The notes: generated by a model from the sequence alone, not told the origin. A stretch of DNA of 64,000 bases from Apoda limacodes (GCA_946406115.1 OX291544.1:32381521-32445520); one strand, 5' to 3'. Positions 10,501 through 20,989 are shown, counted from the stretch's first letter. Made by a program: numbers and translations.

Positions 10501-13500
10501 CGTAAGGTAATGGTCGGATACGTGCGTCCCATATTTTACAAATTGCTTTCGGTTAGATAGGTAGTTGGCAAATAATTTTAAGAGTCTGGGAGTAAAGCCT
10601 ATCGCCCCCAACTTAAGAAGAAGCGTGTCATTATCTACTCTGTCAAACGCTTTTTGGAAATCGAGATAGATAACGTCTACCTGACTTCCCCTATCCATCT
10701 CTAGAGAAACCTTATCTACGAACGTGACTAAATTTGTATCTACAGAACGTCGCGGCAAGAAGGCGTGCTGCGCGCTCGTTATATAAGGTAGGCACTGCGG
10801 CATTAGTCGACCATGGAGGGCAGTCTCGAATACCTTAGCTAATGCACATAATATTGCCACTGGGCGGTAATTTTCGACCTTAGATTTAGAACCCGATTTA
10901 GGTATCGGTGTCACCCTTGATATTTTCCATAGTGTTGGGTAGTAGCCGGTCTCCAGAATAAGATTAAAAATATAAGTAATTGGCGCAATCAATTCCTCCA
11001 AACAACCCTTAATGATGTATGCTGGGATATTATCTGGTCCGGGTGACGTACCTGGTTTCAACCTTTTGACGGCTGCGCGTACGTCATCTGGGTGGAATGC
11101 GTGCAAGTGCACGCGGCGGCAATCAGCGGGCGGCGCGCGCGTGGCGGCGGCGGGGTCCAGCGCAGGCGGCCGCGGCAGGAACACGGAGCTAAAGTGCCCA
11201 GCGAAGGCGGCCGCCGCCTCGCGCCCCGTGCACTCCACGTCCCCACGCGTCACCTTAGTCTCTAATCCCCCTGTCCTTCGGAGACTGTTTACGTATTGCC
11301 AAAATTCTTTGGGATTTGCACTTAAATTTCTCGAAATCATTCTCGTGTACGTTGAATGGGCAATTTTAACGTCGGCCTTAATTTTGTTACGCAATAGTTT
11401 AAATTGTTCGTGATATTTGTTATCGCCAGTACTTTTCCACATACGGTGGACATAAGCTTTGTGTTGAATATCGCGAATGATACTGGAGTTGTAATAAACC
11501 GGATAAATACGACTACTCCCCGACCGATTTCTTATTTTTTTGGGTACACTATAGTCAAATATATTATAAATTTCTTGATAAAAATAATTAATTGCATTAT
11601 CAACGTTCTTAAAATTATATATTAGTTTCCAATCAAATTGTTTAATTTTGTTATATAATGTATTATAATCTCCTTTAGAAAAATTCCAGTCACACTCAGA
11701 GGGGATATTGGAAGGGTCAATTCTTATCACCGGTTTAGAGAAGCTGTACCCAATGCTCACGACCAGCGGTGGATGGTGACCGTCCACTTTGACCAGGCAC
11801 TCGTCCGGCTTGGCGGGCCTCACTCTAACCGCGTCACCCAGCTCCGCACTCGTCAGCACCACATCTAACATTCTCTCATTCATGTTACTTACACAATTAT
11901 ACTGCATCAGGTCACACAGGGAACTAAAACATTTATAATAATTGTTGACATTGTTACTGGCACTAAATAGGTTTAGGTCTCCGAACACTAATGTTTTTGA
12001 GGTGGGTTGTACAGAACATACGTATTCCACTCTATTGAACCAGTCCATATAGACGTTATCACTCGAGTTTGGTGGTATGTAGAATACGCAGACGTATACA
12101 GTTTGTCCATGATAGGAGAATTTCGCCCACAGGTCTTCACCGTCCTTTGTCTCGTAGCGCGGCAGGCGCTCAAGGAGCAGAGGTGCGCGTGCTGCCAGTA
12201 GTACACCGCCGCCTGCGCGCGCACGTCGGTCGCGACGTAGCACGGTCCACGCCCCGCCGCACAGCTCGGCATCGCTCACGGACTCGTCGGTGTTGGTTTC
12301 AGTCGCTGCTACTAGTTGTAGGTTGTCAGACAGGATAAGATTATTCCTCCATTGCATAAGTTTGCTTTTTAACCATCGTACGTTTTGATAATATACTGTT
12401 AATGTATAAGTACATATTTTATGTTGTTTTATTTTCTGCTGCTGTTGGCCGTTCGAGCCGAAAAAACCAACGCTCCACAGAGACTCCTTTTGGCCAAAAT
12501 TGAGGCTTTGTGCATTCCTCAAAAACATTTTCTGGTACACCTACCTTAAAGGATGCGTAATCAGTTGGTCGCTTAGATGGCGTTTTGATTGCAGAGTAGG
12601 TACTTGACTCATTCTTTGTCTTCAAAAAATTAATAATATTGTCCGCCGTAGTGTCTGGATGCGCGCCCCATAAATGTAAGTACTTAATACTATTAGCTGC
12701 GCATAAAGTATCACTTGCCTCTCCACTCCCGCGGATTATACGTTTGTTTCGAAGTGTTTGGTTGTTATTATGACCGTTACGGCGGTTTTTACGTGGGTGT
12801 ACCGTTGTCCATCCCGCCTTATCGTCATTACGTGTTTCAGGGGGTGCTGGTTGCTGTAACGTCGACGCTGCCGGCGTATCATTCTTGGAAGTGTTTTTCT
12901 TGTTCCTTGAACGACGTTTTTTAGGCGTAGACGCTTGTTTCAACGTAGGATTGTTATGACGATCATTTTGTTTTTGTCCCGTCTCTTTCTGACTTTGTGG
13001 GGTCATCATTGCTTCCATCTCTTTCGCGCTCGCGAACGACTCATTTATAATAGGCCTTGCTTCGCACTTGTCACATTTAGTTTTACCCTCACTTAAAATT
13101 GTTATCAGAGAGAATAGCTCAGATATTTGATGTTTTAGGGCCCGAATCTCTTCATTTTGGGCACTAAGCTTAGAATCCAAGCTTGTCAATGATTTTTTGA
13201 TTATTGCACTATCACTTTCACGCACTCCTGACGGCATTTTTTACCAAAAAAACTATTTTATCGCCCAGAATGAAAATAAACGTGCAGTTCCGTTTTTTTT
13301 TTTTTTTTTTTTTTTCATGATGTGTCAGTTCTGTCTAAATTATCTTTGCTACGCCACTAAATCTCTAAAACATATTCTTCGGCTGTTTTTTTTAAGTTCA
13401 ATAAACCATACAATTTACTTAGAAACAAGTCGAATCTCAATATGACACCATACTAACAAACTAATATAACTTTTTTGCAAACCGTAAGTTTAATGTTTCA

Positions 13501-16500
13501 GTAAAATGTATAGAAAACCAAATTTAAAAAAAAATATTCGTACAGATTTACTGACATAATAAAAAAAATCTCGTGCTGATGTTCTTAACAAGGGGTTGAT
13601 ACATATTCTTTCGTTGGCCAGCACTTTGAGACTTAGGCCCGATTTAGTATGAGACGTGAATGTAGGTATCCTTCGCAGCATGTTTAGGTAAGAGGGAAAT
13701 TACCAACCCTGTTCGAAATAGAAATTGGAAAGAAGTATGAAAACGACAAACGTCAAGCTACGCATGCAGGAGAACCCAATATTAAAACATTTTCAGCAAA
13801 AAATATCTATTAACTTACCCTGTTTTAGCAAAATCGGTCCACAATTTTGTTAATTTAAATACTAATTCCCTCAACTCATGTTGCTGCTCATACGCATCCG
13901 CAACATTTACGTTCCTGAAAAAGTAACTTGTGTCGTCCGCGTGGCAGGCTCCTTTGATATGGGACAGCTTAATCAATTTCTTCGTGAAATTCAAATCCGT
14001 ATCACAATCGAAAACATACATGTAAATATTTTTGTACAATTTAGAATAAAAGTGCGTAAATCTATGAGTACTGTAAGCGAATTGCAAATCCGTTTCTCTT
14101 TTAGCGATACTTATCAAATCATCTTTAACATAATCTCTATCCCCAACATAAAATTTCCTTATACGCTCTCCCAGTTCTTTCATCTTATTTTCAGATACCC
14201 TTTCAGCTATTTCTCTGGGAACTGTGTACTGTAAATTCCTATTATTAAAATCTATAATCTTTGATTGATAGGCAGAAAAATGCAATCCTTCCATGGTGTT
14301 ATATCCAATGATTAGGGGTATTTTGTTAATTTTATTGTCTAGAATCATTTTAAGAGGTTCTTCGGTTATATACGATTCAACTCCGTTGAATTTTTTTTCT
14401 ACAACTGGTGCAAAACGTATAGGGGGACCTCGGTGTTGCTCATCTTTGGTACAAGTTTTCGTAGTGACTTTAGTCAAAGCTTCAGTTGGTACTGTTTGTA
14501 GGAAATTAAATAATTCTGAAATATCTTTTGTATCTTTTCCTAATAATTTTCCTAATCTTAACGCTCTCTCTTTTCCTCCTACTCCTTGAGCCCAGTCTAC
14601 AATACAGACTCCACTTTGCACTATTGCTTTATGAAATAAACCATAAGACATTGGAGAAAGCATGTGGTACGTAACGGAAGCACCTCCTGCGCTTTCTCCA
14701 CAAAGAGTAACATTGTTTGGATCCCCACCAAATTGAGCAATGTTATCTTGCACCCATCGTAGCACAGCCACTTGATCCTTCACTCCCGCATTACCGGGAA
14801 CCTCAGGGGTATCTAAACACAAAAAACCAAACGCTTCAACCCTGTAATTGAAAGTAACAACCACTACATCGTGTTGTAATAAAAATTCTGGACCGTACGT
14901 TTCGGAGTTGCCGGATCCCGACTTGTATGCTCCACCATAGACAAACACTATTACTGGAATCCGTGAGTCGGATAGCAACGATTTTGTATAGACGTTTAAA
15001 AATAAGCAGTTTTCGTCTTCCTTATCAGTTTTGGTTTTAGTTCCTTCCATTTGAGGACAAATGGGCCCATGTTCCATTGCTTCATATACATTGTTCCATG
15101 GTTTTAGAGGTAATGGAGCCTGTTAACAAATAATAAAAGGAAAGTAAGTTATAATTATGAATTTACCTATAAGTAACTAGGTACGACAGCAAATAGTGGA
15201 TGTAAGAATGGTATGCTACCTAACTCAAGGGAATAAATCCTTATTGGTTTATACTAATGTATAAGTACTAATATTATAACTGCTGCTGCTGGATGGATGT
15301 TTGTAACTCAATTACACCAGAACTGCTGAACGGATCTATATGATACTGATTGTAAAAGTCTGATATAGAATATAGTCGAAAATAGTACATAGCCTACTTT
15401 TTATCTCGGAAAATACAAAATTCCTGCGGAAATAACAACGTCTGTTACTCAATTCCGCTGCAACAGAGCATACTATTGAAGTAAAATTTTGCACAGAGAT
15501 AGTTGAAGACACGGAGAAGGACAAAGGATACTTTTTATTCCGAAACATTCAAGTTACCGCAGCGGTATCTATTATAAAATTCCGCTTAAACGAACTAAAG
15601 CTTTCTATTACAAACTACTTTAGTATAATCAAGGAGTCCACGTCCACGTCGATATACTTACTTTTTTTCACCTCTCATGCTCTAGCTAGACGAACTAAAG
15701 TGTATCATTTAGGCTTTAGGGACTAAAGTTTTTTTTAATTTTGATTTTTTTCTTGCGGAAAGACCAAGACCTGAGCCACATAGCCATACTTCACGCCTAT
15801 GATATATTATATCATCAATTTATTTAAGACATTTTCTTGGAATAGTACAAAATTGGTTACCACTTCACTTAACGAGCGGGGAATAATACTAGTCGGGTTC
15901 TTGTAAATTTCTAGTAGATAAAATCTGAGAACAAGTTATGGGAAAAGGATTATTTTTAAAGACTTAGCTTTTTAATGTTATTACGAGTATATGTATATGT
16001 GCGTGTGTGTGTGTGTGTGTGTGAGAGGGTGTGTATGTGTGTGTGTACAACATATAGTTTACTACATGTTAATAATATAGTAAACTATATGTTCTTAAAT
16101 CTAAAGTAAATGTCTAAAATGTAAGTCAGAGTAATTAAAAGGGCGAAAAAAAGACTTATATTACTAAATATGATATTTCTCAATTGATTGATTGGCCGAT
16201 TTTCGCAATTAGCAAAGTCGCCCATGACAATAATATTCTTTTACTTCTATTGATTTAAACGCTAAACATAAACGCTAAGAGTAGAATTAATGTTTAGAAC
16301 CCAATCATTTTCAACTAAATTTGTCATGATTCGAATGCGAGATGTTCGAGCGGCTAGCGTTTGAAAAAAAAATAATATCGAATTCAACTTTACCAGAATT
16401 GCTTTACTACATTTTCGTTCGAGAAAAGTTTAAATTCGTACTTTATTTCAAATTCGTATTCGATCGCGTGAGCATTGGCTCCCAGATGCTAGATCCGAGT

Positions 16501-18103
16501 TGGATCGTTTTGTTTTGTATTATAGGCAAATAAAGTAAATTTCAAGAAAAGCATCAACGTTTTACATAAAAATAGATATATCCCGCGTGATAATAGGTGT
16601 AATATGGTGCGACAACCTCTTGTCTCGCATCCACAGCAACAGTTTGGAATGAGGCAAGATCACCATCCTTCCTCTATCACCAAGGAGCATTAGCATGCCC
16701 CGCGAGGTTTTAGGAGAAGTGTAAGGAGCGCACCTGAAACGGTCCCGTAGCCCAACTATGGGACCAGTACGTATGCTGACTAGCGTTGAGAGTTATGCTG
16801 AGTTTTAGGAACTCCATTCAGTGTAGACCGCGGAGTTAAGGCTCAGTATATGGCCACTCAATCGAATAGTTACTTTACTTTTTAGCATTAGAAATTTATG
16901 CTCACAAAAGAGCGAGGAGAAACCAAAATAAATGTGAAGACCATGAGAGGACCAGGAACTCCGCCCAAGAAAAGAGTTAAGTGGGAACATGTAAATTAAT
17001 TAGATTTAAGTAATTGAATTTTATTTTTATAGCCGCTTACATATAAGAGAATAAGAGAAAATATATATAAAAATTGACTCTCGTTGTATTCTTCATATAT
17101 CCTGGTAAGTTTCCCGGATAACTATTATATACCTCAAGCAGCTAAGTGAAGTACACCCCCAGCTGGTTACAGTACTCAACTACAGCCTTGGTGGTGTTAT
17201 AAAGGGCCTTGGGAATAAATAAATACATTTTTATTAGACATTGTTATCGGTACCTATATATAGTTTTATCTTCCTATCTAGGCTTGCCCGCTGCGGTTGC
17301 TGTAACTGGAGCAACAGAAACGAAACTATTTAGCTATTATGTTTAAAAGAGTGAACGCTATAAACAAATGTTACGTCACAGATGAAATACTAGTTAATAC
17401 GTCACGTTTCATAAGCGGGTAGCCCTGTTTCAGCCAGTCACTAAGAAAACAGCAACTCCTATCCCTACTACAACTTTTAGACAACGGCGACAAGTGCAGT
17501 GTCTCCTAGAGTACTAGAGTACGTAGTACCTACATAATAGCTCAATGATTTTTTCGTTGTGCGTTGTTTTTTTGATGTTAAATGCAAAACAGGTCGTTCC
17601 GCAAATGGTAATATTACTATAACTTCGCTGTCAGTCTGTCACCAGGTTGTATCTCATGAACCGTGATAGTTAGCCAGTTGAAATTTTCACAGATGTATTT
17701 CTATTGCCGCTATAACAACAAACACTAAAAAACTTGCTCGTTTTGGCTCGATGTTGATAACGGCAACAGGTAGGTAGACGCTTAAAATATTCACAGATAT
17801 TTAGTTGTATATTCACTTTAAAAATAAATAACTAAATTAAAATAAAACAAATATTTAAGGGGCCTCCCATACAACAAACGTGATTTTTCTAGCCGTTTTT
17901 ATAGATAATGGTACGGAACCCTTCGTGCGCTAGTCCGACTCGCACTTGGCCGGTAATTTTTTAATACATACCTTAAATCTCAGTTTTCCCACAGGAGGTT
18001 GTGCATATGGAATCCCTTTAAAACTAAAATAAGGTGATTTGTCATATAGCCACTTCACAGCACCTCTTAGCTTTACATTCTTCACAGCCACTATTGGATT
18101 CTC
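7395..18103 (-). CDS. Carboxylesterase CE2 (three exons; 5' exon not found)
   Basis: Alpha-type carboxyl/cholinesterase, predicted to hydrolyse carboxylic esters by the Ser-Glu-His mechanism. The exons, in minus-strand order, are 18103-17972, 15119-13819 and 7575-7395. All junctions have AG acceptors and GT donors (GTATGT, GTAAGT). Joined they give ~537 residues plus a missing N-terminus. Seen: VKWLYDKSPYFSFKGIPYAQ, the NCLFLNVY block, oxyanion-loop YGGAY (usual family form HGGxF), nucleophile CGESAGG, TMEG with the presumed catalytic Glu, GACHADD with the His. It ends -NGSL, with no PTS1, unlike CE1 and CE3. The 6.2-kb last intron holds a CR1-like element in the same orientation. No frameshift was seen, so it looks functional. 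Confidence 0.9.
7620..8500. repeat. Two diverged direct copies of an unclassified repeat
   Basis: Blocks near 7620-7785 and 8296-8480 share, in the same order, CTGACCC, TCTTTTTTAAAAC, GTGTGCACAAC, ATTTACCA, AATTTCATT and a CCGACTC stretch. A further partial copy lies at 8150-8260. All are in the last intron of CE2. They look like decayed interspersed repeats; I cannot assign a family. Confidence 0.5.
7786..7994. mobile_element. ~205-bp TIR element (MITE) inside an older repeat
   Basis: Terminal inverted repeats of at least 27 bp: AGGCCTACAACTGATATCAG begins the left arm (7788) and continues into TTTCAATC. The right arm at 7964-7992 is its reverse complement. The interior is non-coding. It interrupts a repeat whose uninterrupted form is seen near 8390 (TTGACCAATTTTTATTT), which fixes the insertion point. 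The target duplication is not clear. Confidence 0.65.
8505..8575 (+). repeat. SINE/LINE-like 3' end
   Basis: Contains TTATTTGAATAAACCATTTTGACTTTGACTTTGAC, read in pieces: an AATAAA-bearing 3' end followed by a short GACTTT repeat tail. This is the usual end of a common lepidopteran retroposed repeat, related to 25660-25800 in inverse orientation. Confidence 0.45.
8576..9299. other. Intronic AT-rich sequence of CE2
   Basis: No coding feature seen. The pieces 8640-8890 resemble interspersed-repeat debris (CAAAGTTTTATCAAAATCGG, then TAGTTTAGGAGTCCATGGCGGACA, a common lepidopteran repeat phrase). Confidence 0.35.
9514..12540 (-). CDS. Non-LTR ORF2: AP endonuclease and reverse transcriptase (1008 aa)
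   Basis: The endonuclease spans about residues 48-270: YYQNVRWLKSK, ATETN (catalytic Glu), VFGDLN (Asp), and DGHHPPLV where SDH is usual. The RT has NYRPVAILCALAKVFE, DFQKAFDRVDN, SGISQGSNLGP and the catalytic FADD. The C-terminal region has SVLETSAVVWSPHED and the IQKRFLRHLY block. The true start probably lies after the overlap with ORF1; the first ~45 residues of the open frame are out-of-frame ORF1 coding. Codons in 11000-11250 are strikingly GC-rich for this locus. Confidence 0.88.
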   Translation of the reverse strand: MYQKMFLRNAQSLNFGQKESLWSVGFFGSNGQQQQKIKQHKICTYTLTVYYQNVRWLKSKLMQWRNNLILSDNLQLVAATETNTDESVSDAELCGGAWTVLRRDRRARAGGGVLLAARAPLLLERLPRYETKDGEDLWAKFSYHGQTVYVCVFYIPPNSSDNVYMDWFNRVEYVCSVQPTSKTLVFGDLNLFSASNNVNNYYKCFSSLCDLMQYNCVSNMNERMLDVVLTSAELGDAVRVRPAKPDECLVKVDGHHPPLVVSIGYSFSKPVIRIDPSNIPSECDWNFSKGDYNTLYNKIKQFDWKLIYNFKNVDNAINYFYQEIYNIFDYSVPKKIRNRSGSSRIYPVYYNSSIIRDIQHKAYVHRMWKSTGDNKYHEQFKLLRNKIKADVKIAHSTYTRMISRNLSANPKEFWQYVNSLRRTGGLETKVTRGDVECTGREAAAAFAGHFSSVFLPRPPALDPAAATRAPPADCRRVHLHAFHPDDVRAAVKRLKPGTSPGPDNIPAYIIKGCLEELIAPITYIFNLILETGYYPTLWKISRVTPIPKSGSKSKVENYRPVAILCALAKVFETALHGRLMPQCLPYITSAQHAFLPRRSVDTNLVTFVDKVSLEMDRGSQVDVIYLDFQKAFDRVDNDTLLLKLGAIGFTPRLLKLFANYLSNRKQFVKYGTHVSDHYLTPSGISQGSNLGPFLFVLLINDLPKVVHESTVLIFADDVKLLKACRTQIDHELLQRDMDAVYEWSVANRLHFNPSKCETMTFTRGHSPRQHQYVVGDAPVLRVQRVRDLGVWFDPALTLRDHAQHVANSAHHRLGFVMRNAASLSTAATRALYGALVRSVLETSAVVWSPHEDKYILMLEKIQKRFLRHLYKKVYNYYPYLYPTLFIQGQLGYDSLELRRSLTLTKFALGIMRNKIDCPALVEAFLRLVVPNAHTTGRLRERTHCVVGPALGRTVQRRQSPAERARALLSSVLATAPQCDLFASGIASLMSECKKIYEMDARETSVNIN
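12419..13237 (-). CDS. Non-LTR ORF1 protein (nucleic-acid binding, 272 aa)
   Basis: Starts MPSGVRESDSA. A coiled-coil-like stretch (about residues 10-50) is followed by a CDKC pair, a very basic Lys/Arg/Asn-rich middle (about 100-175) and a conserved C-terminal block with YLHLWGAHPDTTADNI, YASFKVGVPE and FWPKGVSVERWFF. That block is typical of ORF1 from lepidopteran CR1-like elements and probably forms the RNA-binding module. No CCHC knuckle is seen. Its 3' end overlaps the open frame of ORF2 by ~120 nt in another frame. Confidence 0.8.
   Translation of the reverse strand: MPSGVRESDSAIIKKSLTSLDSKLSAQNEEIRALKHQISELFSLITILSEGKTKCDKCEARPIINESFASAKEMEAMMTPQSQKETGQKQNDRHNNPTLKQASTPKKRRSRNKKNTSKNDTPAASTLQQPAPPETRNDDKAGWTTVHPRKNRRNGHNNNQTLRNKRIIRGSGEASDTLCAANSIKYLHLWGAHPDTTADNIINFLKTKNESSTYSAIKTPSKRPTDYASFKVGVPENVFEECTKPQFWPKGVSVERWFFRLERPTAAENKTT
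13293..13315. repeat. Poly(T) run at the 5' edge of the non-LTR element
   Basis: 23 consecutive T on the plus strand (poly(A) on the minus), immediately upstream of the 5' UTR of the minus-strand element. It may be the A-tail of an older insertion that served as target. Confidence 0.8.
13316..13818. other. CE2 intron sequence next to the catalytic exon
   Basis: AT-rich, no gene seen. The CE2 donor GTAAGT lies at 13818-13813 on the minus strand. Confidence 0.4.
13819..15119 (-). CDS. CE2 main catalytic exon
   Basis: 1301 nt, entered in phase 0 (APLPLKPWNNVYEAMEHG) and left in phase 2 before GTAAGT. It carries the oxyanion loop (VYGGAYKSGSG), nucleophile elbow (GESAGG), the Glu motif (NTMEGL) and the His motif (GACHADD). 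The in-frame ATG at 15075-15077 is internal (Met of AMEHGP), not a start. Confidence 0.92.
15258..15440 (+). repeat. Helitron-like (Lep1-type) repeat, degraded
   Basis: Starts near ACTAATATTATAACTGCTG and carries the family phrases ACTGCTGAACGGATCT and GCCTACTTTTTATCTCGGAAA. The CTAGT-type end is not visible. Comparable copies lie at 25815-25980, 26450-26855 and 18190-18580. Confidence 0.45.
16000..16046. repeat. (TG)n microsatellite
   Basis: TGCG followed by about ten TG units, then a broken second TG block. Intronic in CE2. Confidence 0.85.
17581..17955 (-). repeat. Dispersed repeat, inverted copy of 5131-5556
   Basis: Ends (plus strand) TAATGGTACGGAACCCTTCGT, then GACTCGCACTTGGCCG, the reverse complement of the start of the 5131 copy. 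Internal landmarks (CTGTCACCAGG, ATCTCATGAAC, GATAACGGCA) are also shared. It lies within 20 bp of the CE2 exon at 17972, so it almost touches the donor site. Confidence 0.7.
17972..18103 (-). CDS. CE2 exon encoding the N-terminal strand region
   Basis: 132 nt, phase 0 at both ends. It encodes ENPIVAVKNVKLRGAVKW, then SFKGIPYAQPPVG and LRFK, the classic start of the alpha/beta-hydrolase fold in this family. The acceptor on the minus strand is ATTACAG and the donor is GTATGT. The paralogous CE3 exon has exactly the same length. It does not start with Met, so an upstream exon is required. Confidence 0.88.
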
Positions 18104-19189
18104 CTGTAATCAAGTATAAATCAGTATTATCAGTTCAGAATCACAGGCTAATTACAGAAATCCAAAAACTAAAAATCCATCCATTCTATATATATACATA
18201 GTATAAATCAAAGTCGCTTCCCGCTGGCTGCAGCGATGGACGGGTTTGCAATGCGATTTCCATCGATAGAGTGATTAAGAGGATGATTTTTACGTAGGTA
18301 TAGTTTCATTTTGTTTTGTGTTAATTAGTCTAAATATGACGATAATTGTTCAAGATGTCGATAAAATCATACCAACAAGCTTGAGCTTTACATAGCGTGC
18401 GCTGGCTAAGAGTTCCATACATTACTAACAGATGGCGGTGTTATTTAGTTTATCAACATAAACTTGTACGGATTCCATACATTTCTAAAAGATGGCGGTG
18501 TATGTTAGTCTATCTGTAGAAACATTGGGTAAGCATCTAATAGAAATCCGCGCAGGTGTAGCCGTGGGTAAAAGCTACAGCGCATCAACTTTAAGAGCAG
18601 AACAACGTATTTGGCCTAGAACTAGTAAATAAAAAATAAATAAATCGTCTTTGGACTCCATACAGAAAAGTAATCAAATTCGTTAAGAAATGTGCGTCAT
18701 TATATACCTACTTAGATAAATAATTTCTTTTAACTTTATTAATCAATATATAACATAGTCAGCTCCATGACTCTCATAAGATCTCTTGGTGCATCTAATA
18801 TGACCAACTGGTTGTTTACCAATTTAATAATTAAACATTAGAAAATTTTAATTTAGATGGCCCTTTTTACAACTACATATATCAAAGCTTTTTAACTACT
18901 TTGAAAAAAAGAGTTCGTCGAATGAGATTTTCATACTTAAGACAACGTGAAGTCGGATTAACGCAATGAAGGTTTTATACTAAACTGAAAACCATTTCTT
19001 TTTAACCGACTTTTAAAAGGAAGGAAGTTGTTGTAGTTAAAAAAGGTCAGGTGTAAGTTAGATAAGCACACTGTGGATTTAATACGGAATATAAATACCA
19101 AAGCTTTTTAACCAAGTTCAATTGAGGACAGGGTTTTGCAGTAATAACTCTTCAAGCTTTATTCCAGCTTTAAAATAGCTACCTATATC
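18104..19189. other. CE2 upstream/intron sequence with Helitron-like repeat
   Basis: 18190-18580 has Helitron-like phrases (CAGATGGCGG repeated twice, then CGTGGGTAAAAGCTAC). The rest is AT-rich. The CE2 start exon should lie upstream on the minus strand (at or beyond this interval), but I found no convincing ATG exon with a donor. AACCGACTTTTAAAAGGA near 19003 is a common lepidopteran repeat edge. Confidence 0.4.
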
Positions 19190-19560
19190 TCCAAAACTAC
19201 ATTAATGGTAGACCAATAGTTTCTTTACACAAGTGATAGATCTCAAGATCTTTATGGCGAATGACAGCAGTCAAACTAGAAAAGGCTATATCTCCGTTAC
19301 CATTGATGGTATACCTAAAGTAGTTTCGGGAGAGATAATAGATCTTATCAAGATCCTTATTTCGGACGACAGCTTTCAAATTAGAAAGGGCTATATCTTC
19401 ATAACTATTGATGGTAGACTAATAGTTTCTTTACAGAAATGATAGATCTCAAGATCTTTATTTCGTATTCCATTTTTGGATAATTTTAAGTTAGAAAGGG
19501 CTATATGTCTGAAACTGTTTACAATAAATTACTTTTCCAGACATCCAAATGTGACATTAT
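19190..19560 (-). repeat. ~103-bp tandem repeat, about 3 units
   Basis: The motif (G)ATCTCAAGATCTTTAT recurs at about 19236, 19345 and 19450, with AGAAAGGGCTATAT and CTAATAGTTTCTTTAC between. The unit is ~103 bp and imperfect. The same unit, in the opposite orientation, forms the array at 29960-30320, and a single piece lies at 21000-21060. Confidence 0.7.
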
Positions 19561-19587
19561 AGATAGCCTATACAGATAGATATACGT

Positions 19588-20986
19588 AGTCGGTCCTTAA
19601 ATACTGTCACTGGCACAAAAAAAAAATTTTTGATCATAAACGAAAAAAAATATAAACGGCGTCCGATTTTCGATTGTTTTCTAACAAATAAAAAGCAAAA
19701 ATAATTTAGTAAACATTTGTTTTCGCGATGGAGTAGACGCTCAAAGAGTATGAAGTAGCAATAATTGCATTACACCGTTGTGGCCACTCGCCTAACACAA
19801 TTTTCAAAGTTCCTAAAAATTTTAAAATCTCACAGTGTATCGTAACATCAAGTGGTAAAATGAATAGTCAAGTGTCGAAGACAAGAAAAGATCAGGCAGA
19901 CCTCGCATTGTTAGGGCTCCAGCAGTCATCAAAGGGATCAAGGCACGCGTTGCAAGAAATCCTGCGCGGAAACAAAAAAATATGGCTTTGCAAATAGATT
20001 TAAGTTCTAAGACTGTTAAAAAGGTACATAATGAAGACCTGGGACCGGGCTTGCAGAAAAAAAAGTGGACACCTCCTTAACGCGCGCTTGAAAGCAATGA
20101 GAGTAAAAAGATCCAGAGTTTTGCTACAGCGGTATGCAAAAACGAAGACAAGTATAACAAACAAAACGATAGGGTGTACGCAAGAAGTTCTGCAGGAGCT
20201 GGTGAAGCCATTCCCTGAGTCCAGAATGGCCATCATCCCTCGTCATTGAAGGTATAATCCCGCAATCCCACCCAATTACCTTCTACCTTAATCACTCACG
20301 CTCACAAGCAGGTAAAATAATGAAAGATAGGAAAATTACTTGCGCCGTACCCGTGCATAAAACCATTTCTGCCCTACCTTAGATTCAACTCTAGCTACAA
20401 CCCTGATTTGGTTAGGTGTCTCTTATTTGGCCCAACTAAAGTTCACTTTTGTGAAAAGGGAGTCAAAACCAGTGCAAAAGTTTACCAAGACACTGTTTTG
20501 GATTGTATTGTAAAAGACCTGCCTCAGACGCTGTTTCTTGGCCGGCCATGGGTGTTTCAACAGGACTACGCACCGACCCACAAAGCTAAAACCACCCACC
20601 CAGGCGTGGTTTGTGCTCTACAATATCGAATTAATTAAGCTAGAAAATTGGCCCTCCTCGAGCCCAGACCTTAATCCTTTGGATTTTAAGATACCGCAGG
20701 TTTTATAGGAGAAAGTCTGTCCTTAACCTCATTAAAATTTGGAGAGCCTAAAGTTGAGAAAAGCAGTGGCAGCAATTGATATGAATATGGTGCGTGTTGC
20801 GATTGATGACTGGCCGCGAAGACTTAAGGCCTGTGTGGCAAATGGCGGCAGGCATTTTGAATAAATTTAATTGTATTTTATCTCAAAATACTTACATTTC
20901 CAATAAAAGAAATATTTTTTTATAGCACCGCGTTTTATTTTACTTTACGGCCTATAATAACTATAACAGTATTCAAGGACCGACTG
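19588..20986 (+). mobile_element. Tc1/mariner-superfamily transposon, decayed
   Basis: Terminal inverted repeats GTCGGTCCTTAAATACTGT (left, from 19589) and its near-perfect reverse complement ACAGTATTCAAGGACCGAC at the right (20966-20984). Between them is a broken transposase (19728-20863). A TA abuts the left end; the right side reads TGGGTA, so the TA duplication is not clean. Length ~1.4 kb is normal for the superfamily. Confidence 0.8.
19728..20863 (+). pseudogene. Mariner-like transposase, many stops and frameshifts
   Basis: Recognisable pieces in order: RSGRPRIVRAPAVIKGIKAR (helix-turn-helix region), RVARNPARKQKNMALQ, NKQNDRVYAR, KVHFCEKGVKTSAKVYQD, WVFQQDYAPTHKAKTT (catalytic-core Asp region), SSPDLNPLDF-like codons, and DDWPRRLKACVANGG-like codons at the end. 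Frames change several times, so it cannot be functional. Confidence 0.8.
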
Positions 20987-20989
20987 GGT

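Larger units (their letters stand above)
9300..13292 (-). mobile_element. Two-ORF non-LTR retrotransposon, CR1/Jockey group, both ORFs open
   Basis: The element runs on the minus strand from about 13292 (5') to about 9310, where it ends in an (AAAT)n-type tail (TTTA repeats on the plus strand, 9316-9340). It has ORF1 (13237-12419) and an apparently intact ORF2 (12540-9514), and a 3' UTR of ~200 bp. It sits in the last CE2 intron in the gene's own orientation. The clade call rests on motifs (YYQNVR at the endonuclease start, SGISQGSNLGP and FADD in the RT). A tree is needed to choose among CR1, Daphne and related clades. Confidence 0.85.
15120..17580. other. CE2 intron between its first two recognised exons
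   Basis: Holds a Helitron-like repeat (15258-15440), a TG microsatellite (16000-16046), a stretch with LTR-like or retroelement-like texture at 16590-16990 that I could not assign, and AT-rich sequence. No coding exon seen. Confidence 0.45.

Noticed and set aside
11050..11250. GC-rich patch as a CpG island or bacterial insert
   Set aside because: It is coding sequence of the non-LTR ORF2, in frame with endonuclease and RT motifs.
15075..15077. ATG as start of CE2 (420-codon frame)
   Set aside because: The coding exon continues upstream to a proper acceptor at 15120 and another exon follows at 17972; this Met is internal (AMEHGP).
19190..19560. CRISPR-like array
   Set aside because: Units are ~103 bp, imperfect and contiguous, without short identical repeats and unique spacers; the genome is eukaryotic.
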